Shown here: positions 26,144-34,138 of the stretch, piece after piece | How the letters are laid out: each line of letters starts with the position of its first letter | Numbering within the stretch: position 1 is the first letter of the stretch | NCBI GenBank assembly: GCA_017398945.1 | Contig: JAFQES010000022.1 | Coordinates: 1-64,000, forward strand | Reading direction: 5' to 3' | Origin: Bacilli bacterium | GTDB taxonomy: Bacteria; Bacillota_I; Bacilli_A; RF39; UBA660 | DNA length: 64,000 bases | Translations under genes and position numbers: made by a program | The notes under the pieces: model-generated | Told to the model about the DNA's origin: nothing | Database searches by the model: none | Seen by the model: only the letters and a program-made list of their open reading frames with translations

Positions 26144-27664
26144 CTATTTCAACTTCCTTAAACATCTATTCATTGCTCCAAAATGTTCAACTAAATCTTC
26201 ACGTGGTAAAGCTGTAGTAACTCTTCCTACTAATTGTTCTGGATTGGGCCATGAAATAGATTGTCCTAGAATTATCTTTATTTTTTCTTGTTCATACATA
26301 TATTTTAATAATTCGCTTTCATTTGAAATTATTCTTCCATAATCACTTCGTTTATTTTTTAAACTTGTATAATCTAGCATTGCAAAGAATCCTGATTCTG
26401 GTATTGTCCCATTTACAAATTTCACTCCAGGAATACCTTCCATAATTTCTTTTACATTAAAATCATTTTTTGCATACTTTATAATATCAGATTCTATTTG
26501 ATGTCTAATTTGTGAATCCTCTATTGTATCTAAACCTTGTATTAATGACTTTAATAATTCTAGTCTATATTTATATTCATCAATAATTGGATTAAAATAT
26601 TTTTGATATTCTATATCTCTTCTTGCTGACGCATTAAAAGCACCAGCCAATGCTTTACCTTGTAATACAGGAGAAGAATCCATTGTTTGAAAAATATAAT
26701 TTCTTATACCCCTAATTATTATTTCATTTGCAACTACCATACCAGATCGTATTGAAGCCATTCCATAACTTTTTGACAATCCAGTTATAGTTATTGTATT
26801 ATCAAAATATTTTTGATATGTTCCCATAGGTTTTGATAAATTATTTCTATCATATGTTAAATCTCTATAAATAATATCATCTATTACAAACACACCTTTT
26901 TCTAAACAAACATCACCAATTTGTTCTAATAATTGAGAATTTTTTTCATTCATAACTTTACCTAGTGGATTATGAGGATTTTCATTTAAAAATGCAACAA
27001 CTTGTGGAATATAAGATAATTTGCCATCATATTGTTTTTTTAATTTTAAATTGATCTCATCTATTTTTTTAGACAATTTTTGTGGATTTACATACCAATT
27101 ATCATCTTCAGACAAAGGCAAAATTTCTACTGTTGCGCCAGATGTTCTCTCAGGAATAAATGTAAATAATCCATAGTTAGGACCTGTCATTAAAATAACA
27201 TCATAAGGTCTTGCAATTATTTTCATTATAATATTAAATGCTTGAGTTGTTGAAACAGTAAAGATAATATTATCATGATCTATACCTTTATTACTCTTAA
27301 ATCCTTCTTTTTTTAAATACTCAGCTATAATTTTTCTCGCTTCTTCATCACCAGCTGCCATAGGATAATCAGAAAGTTTGTCCTGTTGAATTATTTCAAT
27401 TAAAGCTTCTTTACATAATGGAAATGCAGGAGTCCTCATTGGACTTCCACCACCCAAAGATCTAGAACTCAAATTTTTAATTCTATCATTTTCCAAAACA
27501 TACAAATCATTACCATACAATCCAAAAGCATTATAAATTTTTAATACTTCTGGAGAAAATGGTTCTCCATCTTCTCTTCCACCTAAATTAGGTAAACCTC
27601 TAACAAATGATTCTAATACTGGATTTTTTTCTATTACTCTTTCTAATGATTTCGTAATTCCCAT
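26144..27664 (-). CDS. Large class I/II PLP aminotransferase
   Basis: A 506-residue fold-type I PLP enzyme. NENPHNPLG (Asn232 region), IDDIIYRD (Asp262), and the Schiff-base lysine Lys298 in GLSKSYGM are in order, with Arg306 for phosphate contact. At 506 residues it is longer than ordinary aminotransferases (about 400), closer to AspD-like enzymes. The extra length is an N-terminal 60 residues and a helical insert at about 390-425. It probably transaminates or decarboxylates an amino acid feeding the ATP-grasp ligases. The start ATG follows AAGGGGG. Confidence 0.75.
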   Translation of the reverse strand: MGITKSLERVIEKNPVLESFVRGLPNLGGREDGEPFSPEVLKIYNAFGLYGNDLYVLENDRIKNLSSRSLGGGSPMRTPAFPLCKEALIEIIQQDKLSDYPMAAGDEEARKIIAEYLKKEGFKSNKGIDHDNIIFTVSTTQAFNIIMKIIARPYDVILMTGPNYGLFTFIPERTSGATVEILPLSEDDNWYVNPQKLSKKIDEINLKLKKQYDGKLSYIPQVVAFLNENPHNPLGKVMNEKNSQLLEQIGDVCLEKGVFVIDDIIYRDLTYDRNNLSKPMGTYQKYFDNTITITGLSKSYGMASIRSGMVVANEIIIRGIRNYIFQTMDSSPVLQGKALAGAFNASARRDIEYQKYFNPIIDEYKYRLELLKSLIQGLDTIEDSQIRHQIESDIIKYAKNDFNVKEIMEGIPGVKFVNGTIPESGFFAMLDYTSLKNKRSDYGRIISNESELLKYMYEQEKIKIILGQSISWPNPEQLVGRVTTALPREDLVEHFGAMNRCLRKLK

Positions 27665-27666
27665 AA

Positions 27667-28428
27667 TTATTCCCCCTTCTTAACTTTTTTAACTACAATA
27701 CACATTGAATATTCAAATTCAGGTACATCTGTAGAAATCCATTTTTCTTTTATAATTAAATTATTGTTTTTTATTTCTTTTTCTAAATTTTTCCAATTAA
27801 CTATTTTACAAGATGTTGTTGCTATCTCTAATTCGTTATTATTATTCATAACAGTTCTTTTTACTTTCTTAAACGCTTCTTCTATATTAGAAACATATTC
27901 TTGTTTTCCGTCACCTAAAACACAGATTAAACAAATTCCATCTTCAGTTAAATGTTCTCTTATAAAAGATAAGAACTTATTTCTATGTTCTTCTAATACG
28001 AACATATGTAAAACCGCTATTGAATAAATAAAATCAAATTTGCAATTCATTTTTTCATTTATTAAGTCAAATTGTTTAAAACATTCATTATATTTATTAT
28101 CAGATAATTCTTTACACTTTTCTATAACAGTTTGTGAATAATCTACTGCCATCACATTATATTCTTTATTAAGTAAGTAAATTGCATCTCTTCCTTCTCC
28201 ACAACCCAAATCTAATATTTTATCTTTTTTACTTATTTTATATTTATTTACACATTTTAAAACTTCTGGTGTATTTTCTTTTGAAGACCAAAGCATACCA
28301 TTTTCATAAACTTGCGAATATCTATTTTCATAAGCTTTATAATAATTATTTTCTATTTTATCTGTTTTATAAGTATCAAGTTTTTTGTTAGAAATTCCAC
28401 TTGATTCATATTTTCTTAAATTTTTCAC
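27667..28428 (-). CDS. Class I SAM-dependent methyltransferase (TehB-like)
   Basis: A 253-residue methyltransferase: LDLGCGEGRDA (motif I, about 72-82), AVDYS (motif II) and DFIYSIAVLHMF (motif IV). It is the first gene of the array and starts at GTG after GGTGGTG. It is separated from the aminotransferase by two bases. The N-terminal 45 residues are Tyr/Asn/Lys-rich and not part of the core. It may methylate the small molecule made by the cluster. Its own leader contains a terminator, so this gene is the point of control. Confidence 0.75.
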   Translation of the reverse strand: MKNLRKYESSGISNKKLDTYKTDKIENNYYKAYENRYSQVYENGMLWSSKENTPEVLKCVNKYKISKKDKILDLGCGEGRDAIYLLNKEYNVMAVDYSQTVIEKCKELSDNKYNECFKQFDLINEKMNCKFDFIYSIAVLHMFVLEEHRNKFLSFIREHLTEDGICLICVLGDGKQEYVSNIEEAFKKVKRTVMNNNNELEIATTSCKIVNWKNLEKEIKNNNLIIKEKWISTDVPEFEYSMCIVVKKVKKGE

Positions 28429-28450
28429 TATAACACCACCAATTTATCCT

Positions 28451-28489
28451 AAAAAAGAGGACATGAAAGCACGAATGCTTGCCATGTCC
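28451..28489 (-). terminator. Leader terminator (candidate attenuator/riboswitch platform)
   Basis: A long stem, GGACATG...AAGCA with TGCTT...CATGTCC (arms 28476-28489 and 28459-28471), TTCG loop, then six T on the minus strand. It lies about 60 bases after the promoter and before the methyltransferase ribosome site. The 5' leader can fold AGGG...CCCT inside GCAGTT...AATTGC. I do not recognise a known riboswitch class. Confidence 0.7.
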
Positions 28490-28549
28490 CAAATTCGATA
28501 TCCTATATTGCAATTATTAAGGGCAAACACCCTGTCAAAACTGCGCTTT

Positions 28550-28578
28550 ATTATACAATTATTTTTAATGTTTGTCAA
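28550..28578 (-). promoter_or_regulatory. Consensus sigma-A promoter of the 28.4-16.4 kb array
   Basis: Perfect TTGACA (28573-28578), 17-base spacer and perfect TATAAT (28550-28555) on the minus strand. Transcription should start near 28,544. Confidence 0.85.
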
Positions 28579-28645
28579 TTATTTTTTAGGATAAATAAGA
28601 TACATTTTTATATTTTGTTAAAATTTTTTACTTTAATTTGCTTAA

Positions 28646-29038
28646 TTAATATTTAATTTTTATATTATTATCTTTAAACAGAGAATCTATATTATTAATA
28701 ATTCGTATGTTAAATGTCATACCATTAAAATATTTTCTTATATCCGAATAACATACTTCCTCATAATCTCTATATTTTTCTAACAATTGTCTATATATTT
28801 CATGATAGATTTCTTCAATTAAATAAGCTCTATATTTTGAAAAATTATCTACCTCTGTTGAAATATCATTTTCTTTTAGTATTTCAATGGAATACAACAA
28901 ATAATTAATATTTTTTAATTCTTTCATAATTAAAATTAATTGTTCTTTTTCTTTTATATTATAAGATTTATTTTGTCTTATTTTATTTATTATATTATCA
29001 TAACTATTTTTGCTATAATAGATTTTTGTTTTTTCCAT
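28646..29038 (-). CDS. Hypothetical charged helical protein
   Basis: A 130-residue, Lys/Glu/Ile/Tyr-rich protein that looks wholly helical. It has no membrane segment or known motif. The ribosome site is weak (AGAAAG). It lies 13 bases after the lipoprotein gene and is probably co-transcribed with it. Not recognised. Confidence 0.5.
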   Translation of the reverse strand: MEKTKIYYSKNSYDNIINKIRQNKSYNIKEKEQLILIMKELKNINYLLYSIEILKENDISTEVDNFSKYRAYLIEEIYHEIYRQLLEKYRDYEEVCYSDIRKYFNGMTFNIRIINNIDSLFKDNNIKIKY

Positions 29039-29051
29039 AACACATTTCTTT

Positions 29052-30053
29052 CTACTTTAGATTATCTAATATTTTTTGTGCTTTTGATACTTCACATTTT
29101 TCGTATTTCCATTCAAAATTATTACCATCTATTAAAGTTGCAGTATTGCTACTATCTTTATTAATAAATTTTTCAGTCCATTCTCCATGTAACCAATTTA
29201 TAGTAACTCCTGTATTAAATTCTCCTGAATACATACCATTTTCAATATAAGTATCATTTGTTCCAAAATATACTACTTTTTTTGTATCGGTGTCAAACAT
29301 ATAATATAGATCATAATTTGACATATCTCTTATAAAAGCTAACTCATATTCAGAAACTGGTTTTTCATATTTCCAATAAGTAATTATTACTTTATCATCT
29401 ATACTAAATTCTTCATCAATTATAAACTCTTTATTATTTATCGTAATAGAATAAATACTATTATTTTTATTATTTGAATCAGACGTCTTCTTTTCCACCA
29501 ACTCTATATAACTAAATCCTTTTTCTTTAAATTCTTTTTCTACTTCTGTTTTATCTAATCCAATATAATTTGATGACTCTTTAATCATTTTTATTTTTTT
29601 ATCGTTATTTGTATTATCTTCTGTTATATTTGACTCTTCTTTTTCATTATTGTCAATTGTAATATTCTCTTTATTTTTATAAAGTTTTATAAATTCAAAT
29701 TTTACTTGAAAATTATTATCTATCTTTTCTGGTTCATCTAATATCCTTACAACAACATAATCTTCTTTGCTAATATCAATTTTTTCATTACAACTAAATA
29801 TTAAATTATTACCAGTTTTAAACTTAGTTAAATTTTCAATTACTTCAATAGTATCTAAAACTAAAACTTTAACTATTTTACCTTTTACTTTTTCATCTTT
29901 ATTTACAGCATTTTCAAAAGATGTAGAACTTGAGTAATCAACAATAATTTCTTTTTCAGTTGTAATTGTGTCTTTAATTGTTTCTGTCTTTTCACATCCA
30001 CATAAAGTTGTTGTCATCACTAAAATAAATAAACTTAAAAATATTTTTTTCAT
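29052..30053 (-). CDS. Lipoprotein with a PASTA-like domain
   Basis: A 333-residue lipoprotein: signal peptide ending LCGC (Cys20 acylated). A beta-rich domain follows (about 30-130), then an Asn/Glu linker. A PASTA-like segment at about 163-230 reads YIGLDKTEVEKEFKEKGFSY then VIITYW. The C-terminal domain is about 100 residues with two Trp-rich strands. The next gene upstream also has PASTA-like repeats, so the two may bind the same wall component or each other. Not otherwise recognised. Confidence 0.6.
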   Translation of the reverse strand: MKKIFLSLFILVMTTTLCGCEKTETIKDTITTEKEIIVDYSSSTSFENAVNKDEKVKGKIVKVLVLDTIEVIENLTKFKTGNNLIFSCNEKIDISKEDYVVVRILDEPEKIDNNFQVKFEFIKLYKNKENITIDNNEKEESNITEDNTNNDKKIKMIKESSNYIGLDKTEVEKEFKEKGFSYIELVEKKTSDSNNKNNSIYSITINNKEFIIDEEFSIDDKVIITYWKYEKPVSEYELAFIRDMSNYDLYYMFDTDTKKVVYFGTNDTYIENGMYSGEFNTGVTINWLHGEWTEKFINKDSSNTATLIDGNNFEWKYEKCEVSKAQKILDNLK

Positions 30054-30069
30054 AATTCACCACTCTTAC

Positions 30070-31704
30070 TTAATTTACATAAAAATTTGTAACTTTTTGA
30101 CTATAATCATTACCTGTTACTTTTCCTTCTGCTATAGCATCGTATTTATTACCATAAGCATTTTCAATTGTAACTCCAACCTTAAAATACCATGTTTTCC
30201 CATCTTCGCTTTGCTCTGATGCTATGTTGTTTAAAATCCAATGGCATTTAAAACCATACCTATATTGACTTTCTCCATATTTTTCAAATGCTTTTTTTGC
30301 ATAATATAAAGATAATTTTTCATCTTCTTTTGAATCATAATCTTTTGGATTTCCATAATATTTAATTTCAATCTTCACATTTGGTTTATATACTTTATCT
30401 ATACTAATACTTGAACCATCTGCTGTAATACTAGAAACAGTTTTTTCTGTTTTATTGGAATAATTTGCACTTTCTACAGCTAATACATTTGTAAATCCTG
30501 CATCCTTAAAAGCTTTTACAACATCTTCATATTTTATTCCTGATGCAGACGATGAATCATAAGGAGCTTTATTTTTTGAAGGATCATCATTAGCATTTAA
30601 ATGATAACTAACTACAACTTTAACATCGCTATTAAATATATCTCCTCTTTTGTAATTATCTTTACCATCTATTTTTACACTTTCTACTTCACCTTCATCT
30701 GTCCATCCTAATTCAATATCGTACATTGGTTTTTCTTCTATATTGGTAAAACCTAGGTTTTCTAATTTTTTTATAACATCTTTATAATTTTTATATATAA
30801 ATGCGGACTTATCAGCATCTATTTTTATTTCATTACTAACCAATTCCACATCTATATCGGTATATTTTTTAGTGACAAAAATTTTATCATAATGACAACT
30901 AACTTTAAATCCAACTTCCATATTAGAGGTAACATTTACGACAATTTCCTTTGATATACTACTATCTTCGTCATTTTTAAAAATTAAAGTATGTTCTCCT
31001 TCTTCTAAATAAAATTCTAAAATTTTATCTTCACCATGTTTTAAAGTTTCATATTGTCCAGACGATGACACACTAACATCATACTTACTAAATAACAAAT
31101 TTTCTTCAAAATCTATATTTAATTTTACTTTATATTTTATTACTAATTCTTCAACGTAATCATAATCATATCTATATTTTTTTTCTTTATTAAAAATGCT
31201 AGGTATCACAAAAATAATCGCAAATATAACAACTAAAATTATGATTAATTTTTTTCTATCCATTTTCTTTATATAATCGATAAAACTATTTATTTTCTTT
31301 TTCAGAAACAATAAAACATCACTTAACTTATCTTGGTATTTTTCTAACTTTTTATTATTTTGTTTATTATTGCTGTTTGAATTTTTACTCTTTTCAGTTG
31401 ATTTTGATTCTTTAGTTTTATTATTGATTTCATCAATTATTTTATCTTTTGTTTCAACAATTTTTTTAGAAAACTTTTCTTTAATATCTTTCACTTCATT
31501 AGGAATATTATTTGTATTGCTTTTTATTCCTTTTACTATTATATTTTTAGCTTTGGTAAATTCTTTTTTCACATTTTTCGCAGTATTTTTTAATTCTTCA
31601 ACTATAACTTCGTTTTCTATTTGTTTATTAACAGATTTTTTAGTATTAGTTGATTTTGTTGTTGTAGTTTTTTTATTAGATGAAATTCGATCCTTTTTAC
31701 TCAT
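30070..31704 (-). CDS. Membrane protein with PASTA-like repeats
   Basis: A 544-residue protein. The first 140 residues are a Lys/Ser/Thr/Asn-rich cytosolic tail. One membrane helix follows at about 150-172 (KKLIIILVVIFAIIFVIPSI), then an extracellular part. A beta domain (about 185-275) is followed by two PASTA-like repeats of the pattern KxxDVxKxLExLGFTNIE then VVVSYH/IEIKYY (about 300-460), and a C-terminal beta domain. The start is the ATG at 31704 after GGAGG. The role is unknown. No kinase domain is attached. Confidence 0.6.
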   Translation of the reverse strand: MSKKDRISSNKKTTTTKSTNTKKSVNKQIENEVIVEELKNTAKNVKKEFTKAKNIIVKGIKSNTNNIPNEVKDIKEKFSKKIVETKDKIIDEINNKTKESKSTEKSKNSNSNNKQNNKKLEKYQDKLSDVLLFLKKKINSFIDYIKKMDRKKLIIILVVIFAIIFVIPSIFNKEKKYRYDYDYVEELVIKYKVKLNIDFEENLLFSKYDVSVSSSGQYETLKHGEDKILEFYLEEGEHTLIFKNDEDSSISKEIVVNVTSNMEVGFKVSCHYDKIFVTKKYTDIDVELVSNEIKIDADKSAFIYKNYKDVIKKLENLGFTNIEEKPMYDIELGWTDEGEVESVKIDGKDNYKRGDIFNSDVKVVVSYHLNANDDPSKNKAPYDSSSASGIKYEDVVKAFKDAGFTNVLAVESANYSNKTEKTVSSITADGSSISIDKVYKPNVKIEIKYYGNPKDYDSKEDEKLSLYYAKKAFEKYGESQYRYGFKCHWILNNIASEQSEDGKTWYFKVGVTIENAYGNKYDAIAEGKVTGNDYSQKVTNFYVN

Positions 31705-31764
31705 ATTTTTTACCTCCAAATTCTTTATTACTTATAAATACAAAATAAACTTAATCTGTTCATA

Positions 31765-32343
31765 TTAATGCTTTCTAGATTTCTTTGCTTCTTCTAACCA
31801 TAAATGAAATTCTGCATCTAAAGGAATTTCATCCTTATATTTATTTCTAAACCATTCTTGATATTGTAAATATTCAGTATAATCATTTAATTTGCTCCAT
31901 GGTTTACTCATTTGATAGTTAGTAATATGCAACATATAACTATCTATTGGTATATGACAAAATTCATATATATTTTTAATATCTTCACATTCTAACAAAT
32001 GTAGATACTTGAAAGTCATATTTATCCATTTTTGTGCTTGACCAATTGTAAAATATTGATCTTCAAAATTTTCAATCAAATTTTCACAAGCTTCTTGATG
32101 TAATATATCAAATTGTTTTTGAGTAGTGATATTTGCTTTAATCATTTTATTAATATATTCTTTTATACAAATTCTTGCATTAGTTTTAATTCTATTATTA
32201 TTTATATTAGTAGCAAAACTTCTAATAGTTCTCATTAAATCTCTGTATGCTTTTGTCATAGCTAATTCAATTAAATCTTCTTCAAATAAATTACCTTGCC
32301 ACCATTTAATCTTATCCTCTTTAGTTATATTACTTATTCTCAT
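31765..32343 (-). CDS. Hypothetical protein, Trp/Tyr-rich
   Basis: A 192-residue soluble protein, largely helical, with many Trp and Tyr (WWQGNLFEEDL near the N-terminus, KPWSKLNDYTEY and EFHLWLEEAKK near the C-terminus). The PWSKL...YLQYQEW...PLDAEFHLW pattern looks conserved, but I cannot name the family. It lies 38 bases after the fused nuclease and may share its transcript. Confidence 0.5.
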   Translation of the reverse strand: MRISNITKEDKIKWWQGNLFEEDLIELAMTKAYRDLMRTIRSFATNINNNRIKTNARICIKEYINKMIKANITTQKQFDILHQEACENLIENFEDQYFTIGQAQKWINMTFKYLHLLECEDIKNIYEFCHIPIDSYMLHITNYQMSKPWSKLNDYTEYLQYQEWFRNKYKDEIPLDAEFHLWLEEAKKSRKH

Positions 32344-32381
32344 AAATCGTTTCTCATTTCCTTCAATTCATTTTCATTTGT

Positions 32382-34067
32382 TTAATATAATGTTTTTTTA
32401 TGACATTTAGGGCAATATGCTCTTTCTAATAGTTTATCAGCCCTTTTTTCCCATTCATATCCACAAACTATACATTTTGCTGTAACCTTTCCCTTAGAAT
32501 GAACGTAATTGCTACAAGTAATTTTACCATTACTTTTTTTCTCCAAATTAGAATAAAAATATTTTTTTCTTTGTTCTAATTTTTCTTCGTCTGTTAATTT
32601 AATTCTTTTTGCTCTCTTTTCATTTAAAATTCTTGCCATTGATGGATTACAATTAGGACACACAGGATTTTTAACAATACTTGAATATCTTCTCTCCCAT
32701 TCATAATTGCATAAAAGACATCTAAGTTTTATTGGATAATCATAAGAGATATATTCTTTAATTTCTATTTTATCGTTATTTATTTTTCGTTTTAACTCAC
32801 CAATACGATATTCAATAGAATTTTTATTAGGAGTAGTGTCTATAAATACATCTACTTTAGAAATAATAAAAGTTAGTCCTTTAGATATGTTTCTCCAATC
32901 TATTTGTAATATATAACAAATTCTTCCTTTAGAGCAATAGTATAACTGTTCTTTAAATGGTTCTATATCCAAGTTATATGATGTTTTTATTTCTAATATA
33001 GCATCATCAGTTGATAAATCGCAAAGAGCTAATACCTTTTTATCCTCACTAATTACCAATTCTTGAGAATAAATTTGTTTATTATCAAATATATTTTTAG
33101 ATATATATTTTATTACTGGTTCAATTTTTTGTTTTAATTTATTAGTTACATCATTTATTGTTTTAACCAATTCTTTATTTCCATCATCAACTGCAGAAAT
33201 GGTTCCATCTGGATTAAAATTTACAGATATTTCATTATAAGGCGATGGTAATTTTCCAATAAATTTTAATTTCCATTTATTATCCATTAAAAATTTTGAA
33301 GAATCAATTTTAACAACAGATAACATCGAATTTATAAGATGCTCAATAGTCATTCCACTTATATTTGTTTCAAATTTTTTTATATTTTTAACATCAATTT
33401 TTATTTTTTTTACAATCTCAGTTTTCATACCAATTTTAGTTAAATTTTTTATATGATATTTAAAATTTGGATAATTACTTAAATAACTTGCTGGAATAAT
33501 ATAATCATCACTATATTCAAAAACATTTAAATGAGTTATCAATAATTTTTTTCCGTTCATTTTTTTAAATAATTCCCATTCTAATATACAATCATTTACT
33601 CCAGAATGAATTTCTTTAATATTATCAATTCCATATACTCTACATAAATTATCTTTAGTTATTAATCCAGAAGAAAATCTAGAAGAAATAATATCATGTT
33701 TAAAATTATAAAAATTCATTTTATCGAATCCGTTTAAATTTTTTCTTCTAAAATAATTTCTAATAAATTTTTCATCAATACTACCATAAGTTAATATAGT
33801 TCTTTTATCTAACTCAAATTCACTTATCAATATATTAATTTCTTCTTGTGTTAAAGGTTTCATCCCTTTTAAGTCTTTTTTTGTTATTCCATTTATATGT
33901 GTTGTATATACATTTTTATTTAATTCTAAAGGTAAAAATCTATTATATATTTTTTCATCATCAGGTTTATAAATTGATATTGATAATAAATCATCATTTA
34001 AAGATGATAAACCATTTGTTTCTACATCTAATACTACATATCTTGATTCTATTTTTTTTATATTCAT
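32382..34067 (-). CDS. Fusion nuclease: DEDDh exonuclease, PD-(D/E)XK-like core, two zinc ribbons
   Basis: A 561-residue protein. Residues 8-170 are a DnaQ-like 3'-5' exonuclease (VLDVETNG with Asp14/Glu16, Asp98, and HSGVND with His154/Asp159). Residues about 330-400 have LCDLSTDDAILEIKTS (Asp349, Glu358, Lys360) and a KEQLYYC helix, the layout of a PD-(D/E)XK nuclease. The C-terminus has two zinc ribbons of the CxxCxYEW...CPxC type (about 440-465 and 532-557). The start ATG is at 34067. A role in nucleic-acid defence or processing is likely but unproven. Confidence 0.65.
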   Translation of the reverse strand: MNIKKIESRYVVLDVETNGLSSLNDDLLSISIYKPDDEKIYNRFLPLELNKNVYTTHINGITKKDLKGMKPLTQEEINILISEFELDKRTILTYGSIDEKFIRNYFRRKNLNGFDKMNFYNFKHDIISSRFSSGLITKDNLCRVYGIDNIKEIHSGVNDCILEWELFKKMNGKKLLITHLNVFEYSDDYIIPASYLSNYPNFKYHIKNLTKIGMKTEIVKKIKIDVKNIKKFETNISGMTIEHLINSMLSVVKIDSSKFLMDNKWKLKFIGKLPSPYNEISVNFNPDGTISAVDDGNKELVKTINDVTNKLKQKIEPVIKYISKNIFDNKQIYSQELVISEDKKVLALCDLSTDDAILEIKTSYNLDIEPFKEQLYYCSKGRICYILQIDWRNISKGLTFIISKVDVFIDTTPNKNSIEYRIGELKRKINNDKIEIKEYISYDYPIKLRCLLCNYEWERRYSSIVKNPVCPNCNPSMARILNEKRAKRIKLTDEEKLEQRKKYFYSNLEKKSNGKITCSNYVHSKGKVTAKCIVCGYEWEKRADKLLERAYCPKCHKKTLY

Positions 34068-34098
34068 AATTACACCCACAGTTTAAAAGTATATAAAT

Positions 34099-34107
34099 AT
34101 TATAGCA
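34099..34107 (-). promoter_or_regulatory. Extended -10 promoter for the fusion nuclease
   Basis: TGCTATAAT on the minus strand is an extended -10 box about 32 bases before the ATG. No good -35 is present, as is common for extended -10 promoters. Confidence 0.45.
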
Positions 34108-34110
34108 CAT

Positions 34111-34138
34111 AAAAAGCAAATCTTATTAAAGATATGCT
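34111..34138 (-). terminator. Intrinsic terminator after the cadherin-like surface protein
   Basis: AGCATATCTT pairs with AAGATTTGCT (arms 34129-34138 and 34115-34124, one mismatch), then a T run. It ends the transcript of the 34137-35258 gene and immediately precedes the nuclease promoter. Confidence 0.65.

Larger units (their letters stand above)
28442..28596. repeat. 15-bp inverted repeats bounding the array's control region
   Basis: ATTTATCCTAAAAAA (28442-28456) and its exact reverse complement (28582-28596) enclose 155 bp holding the promoter, leader and terminator. The right arm lies upstream of the -35 box. No flanking target duplication is seen, so it could be an operator pair, a small MITE-like insertion or chance in A/T-rich DNA. 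Confidence 0.5.

Noticed and set aside
28451-28548. Fluoride, preQ1, ZTP or guanidine riboswitch upstream of the array
   Set aside because: Short resemblances (a GGGTGTTTGCCC hairpin) but the conserved cores of these classes are not present.
31370-31768. 132-codon plus-strand ORF
   Set aside because: Antisense to the Lys/Thr-rich tail of the PASTA-like protein; Phe/Val/Leu bias is the mirror of AAA/AAT codons and it has no ribosome site.
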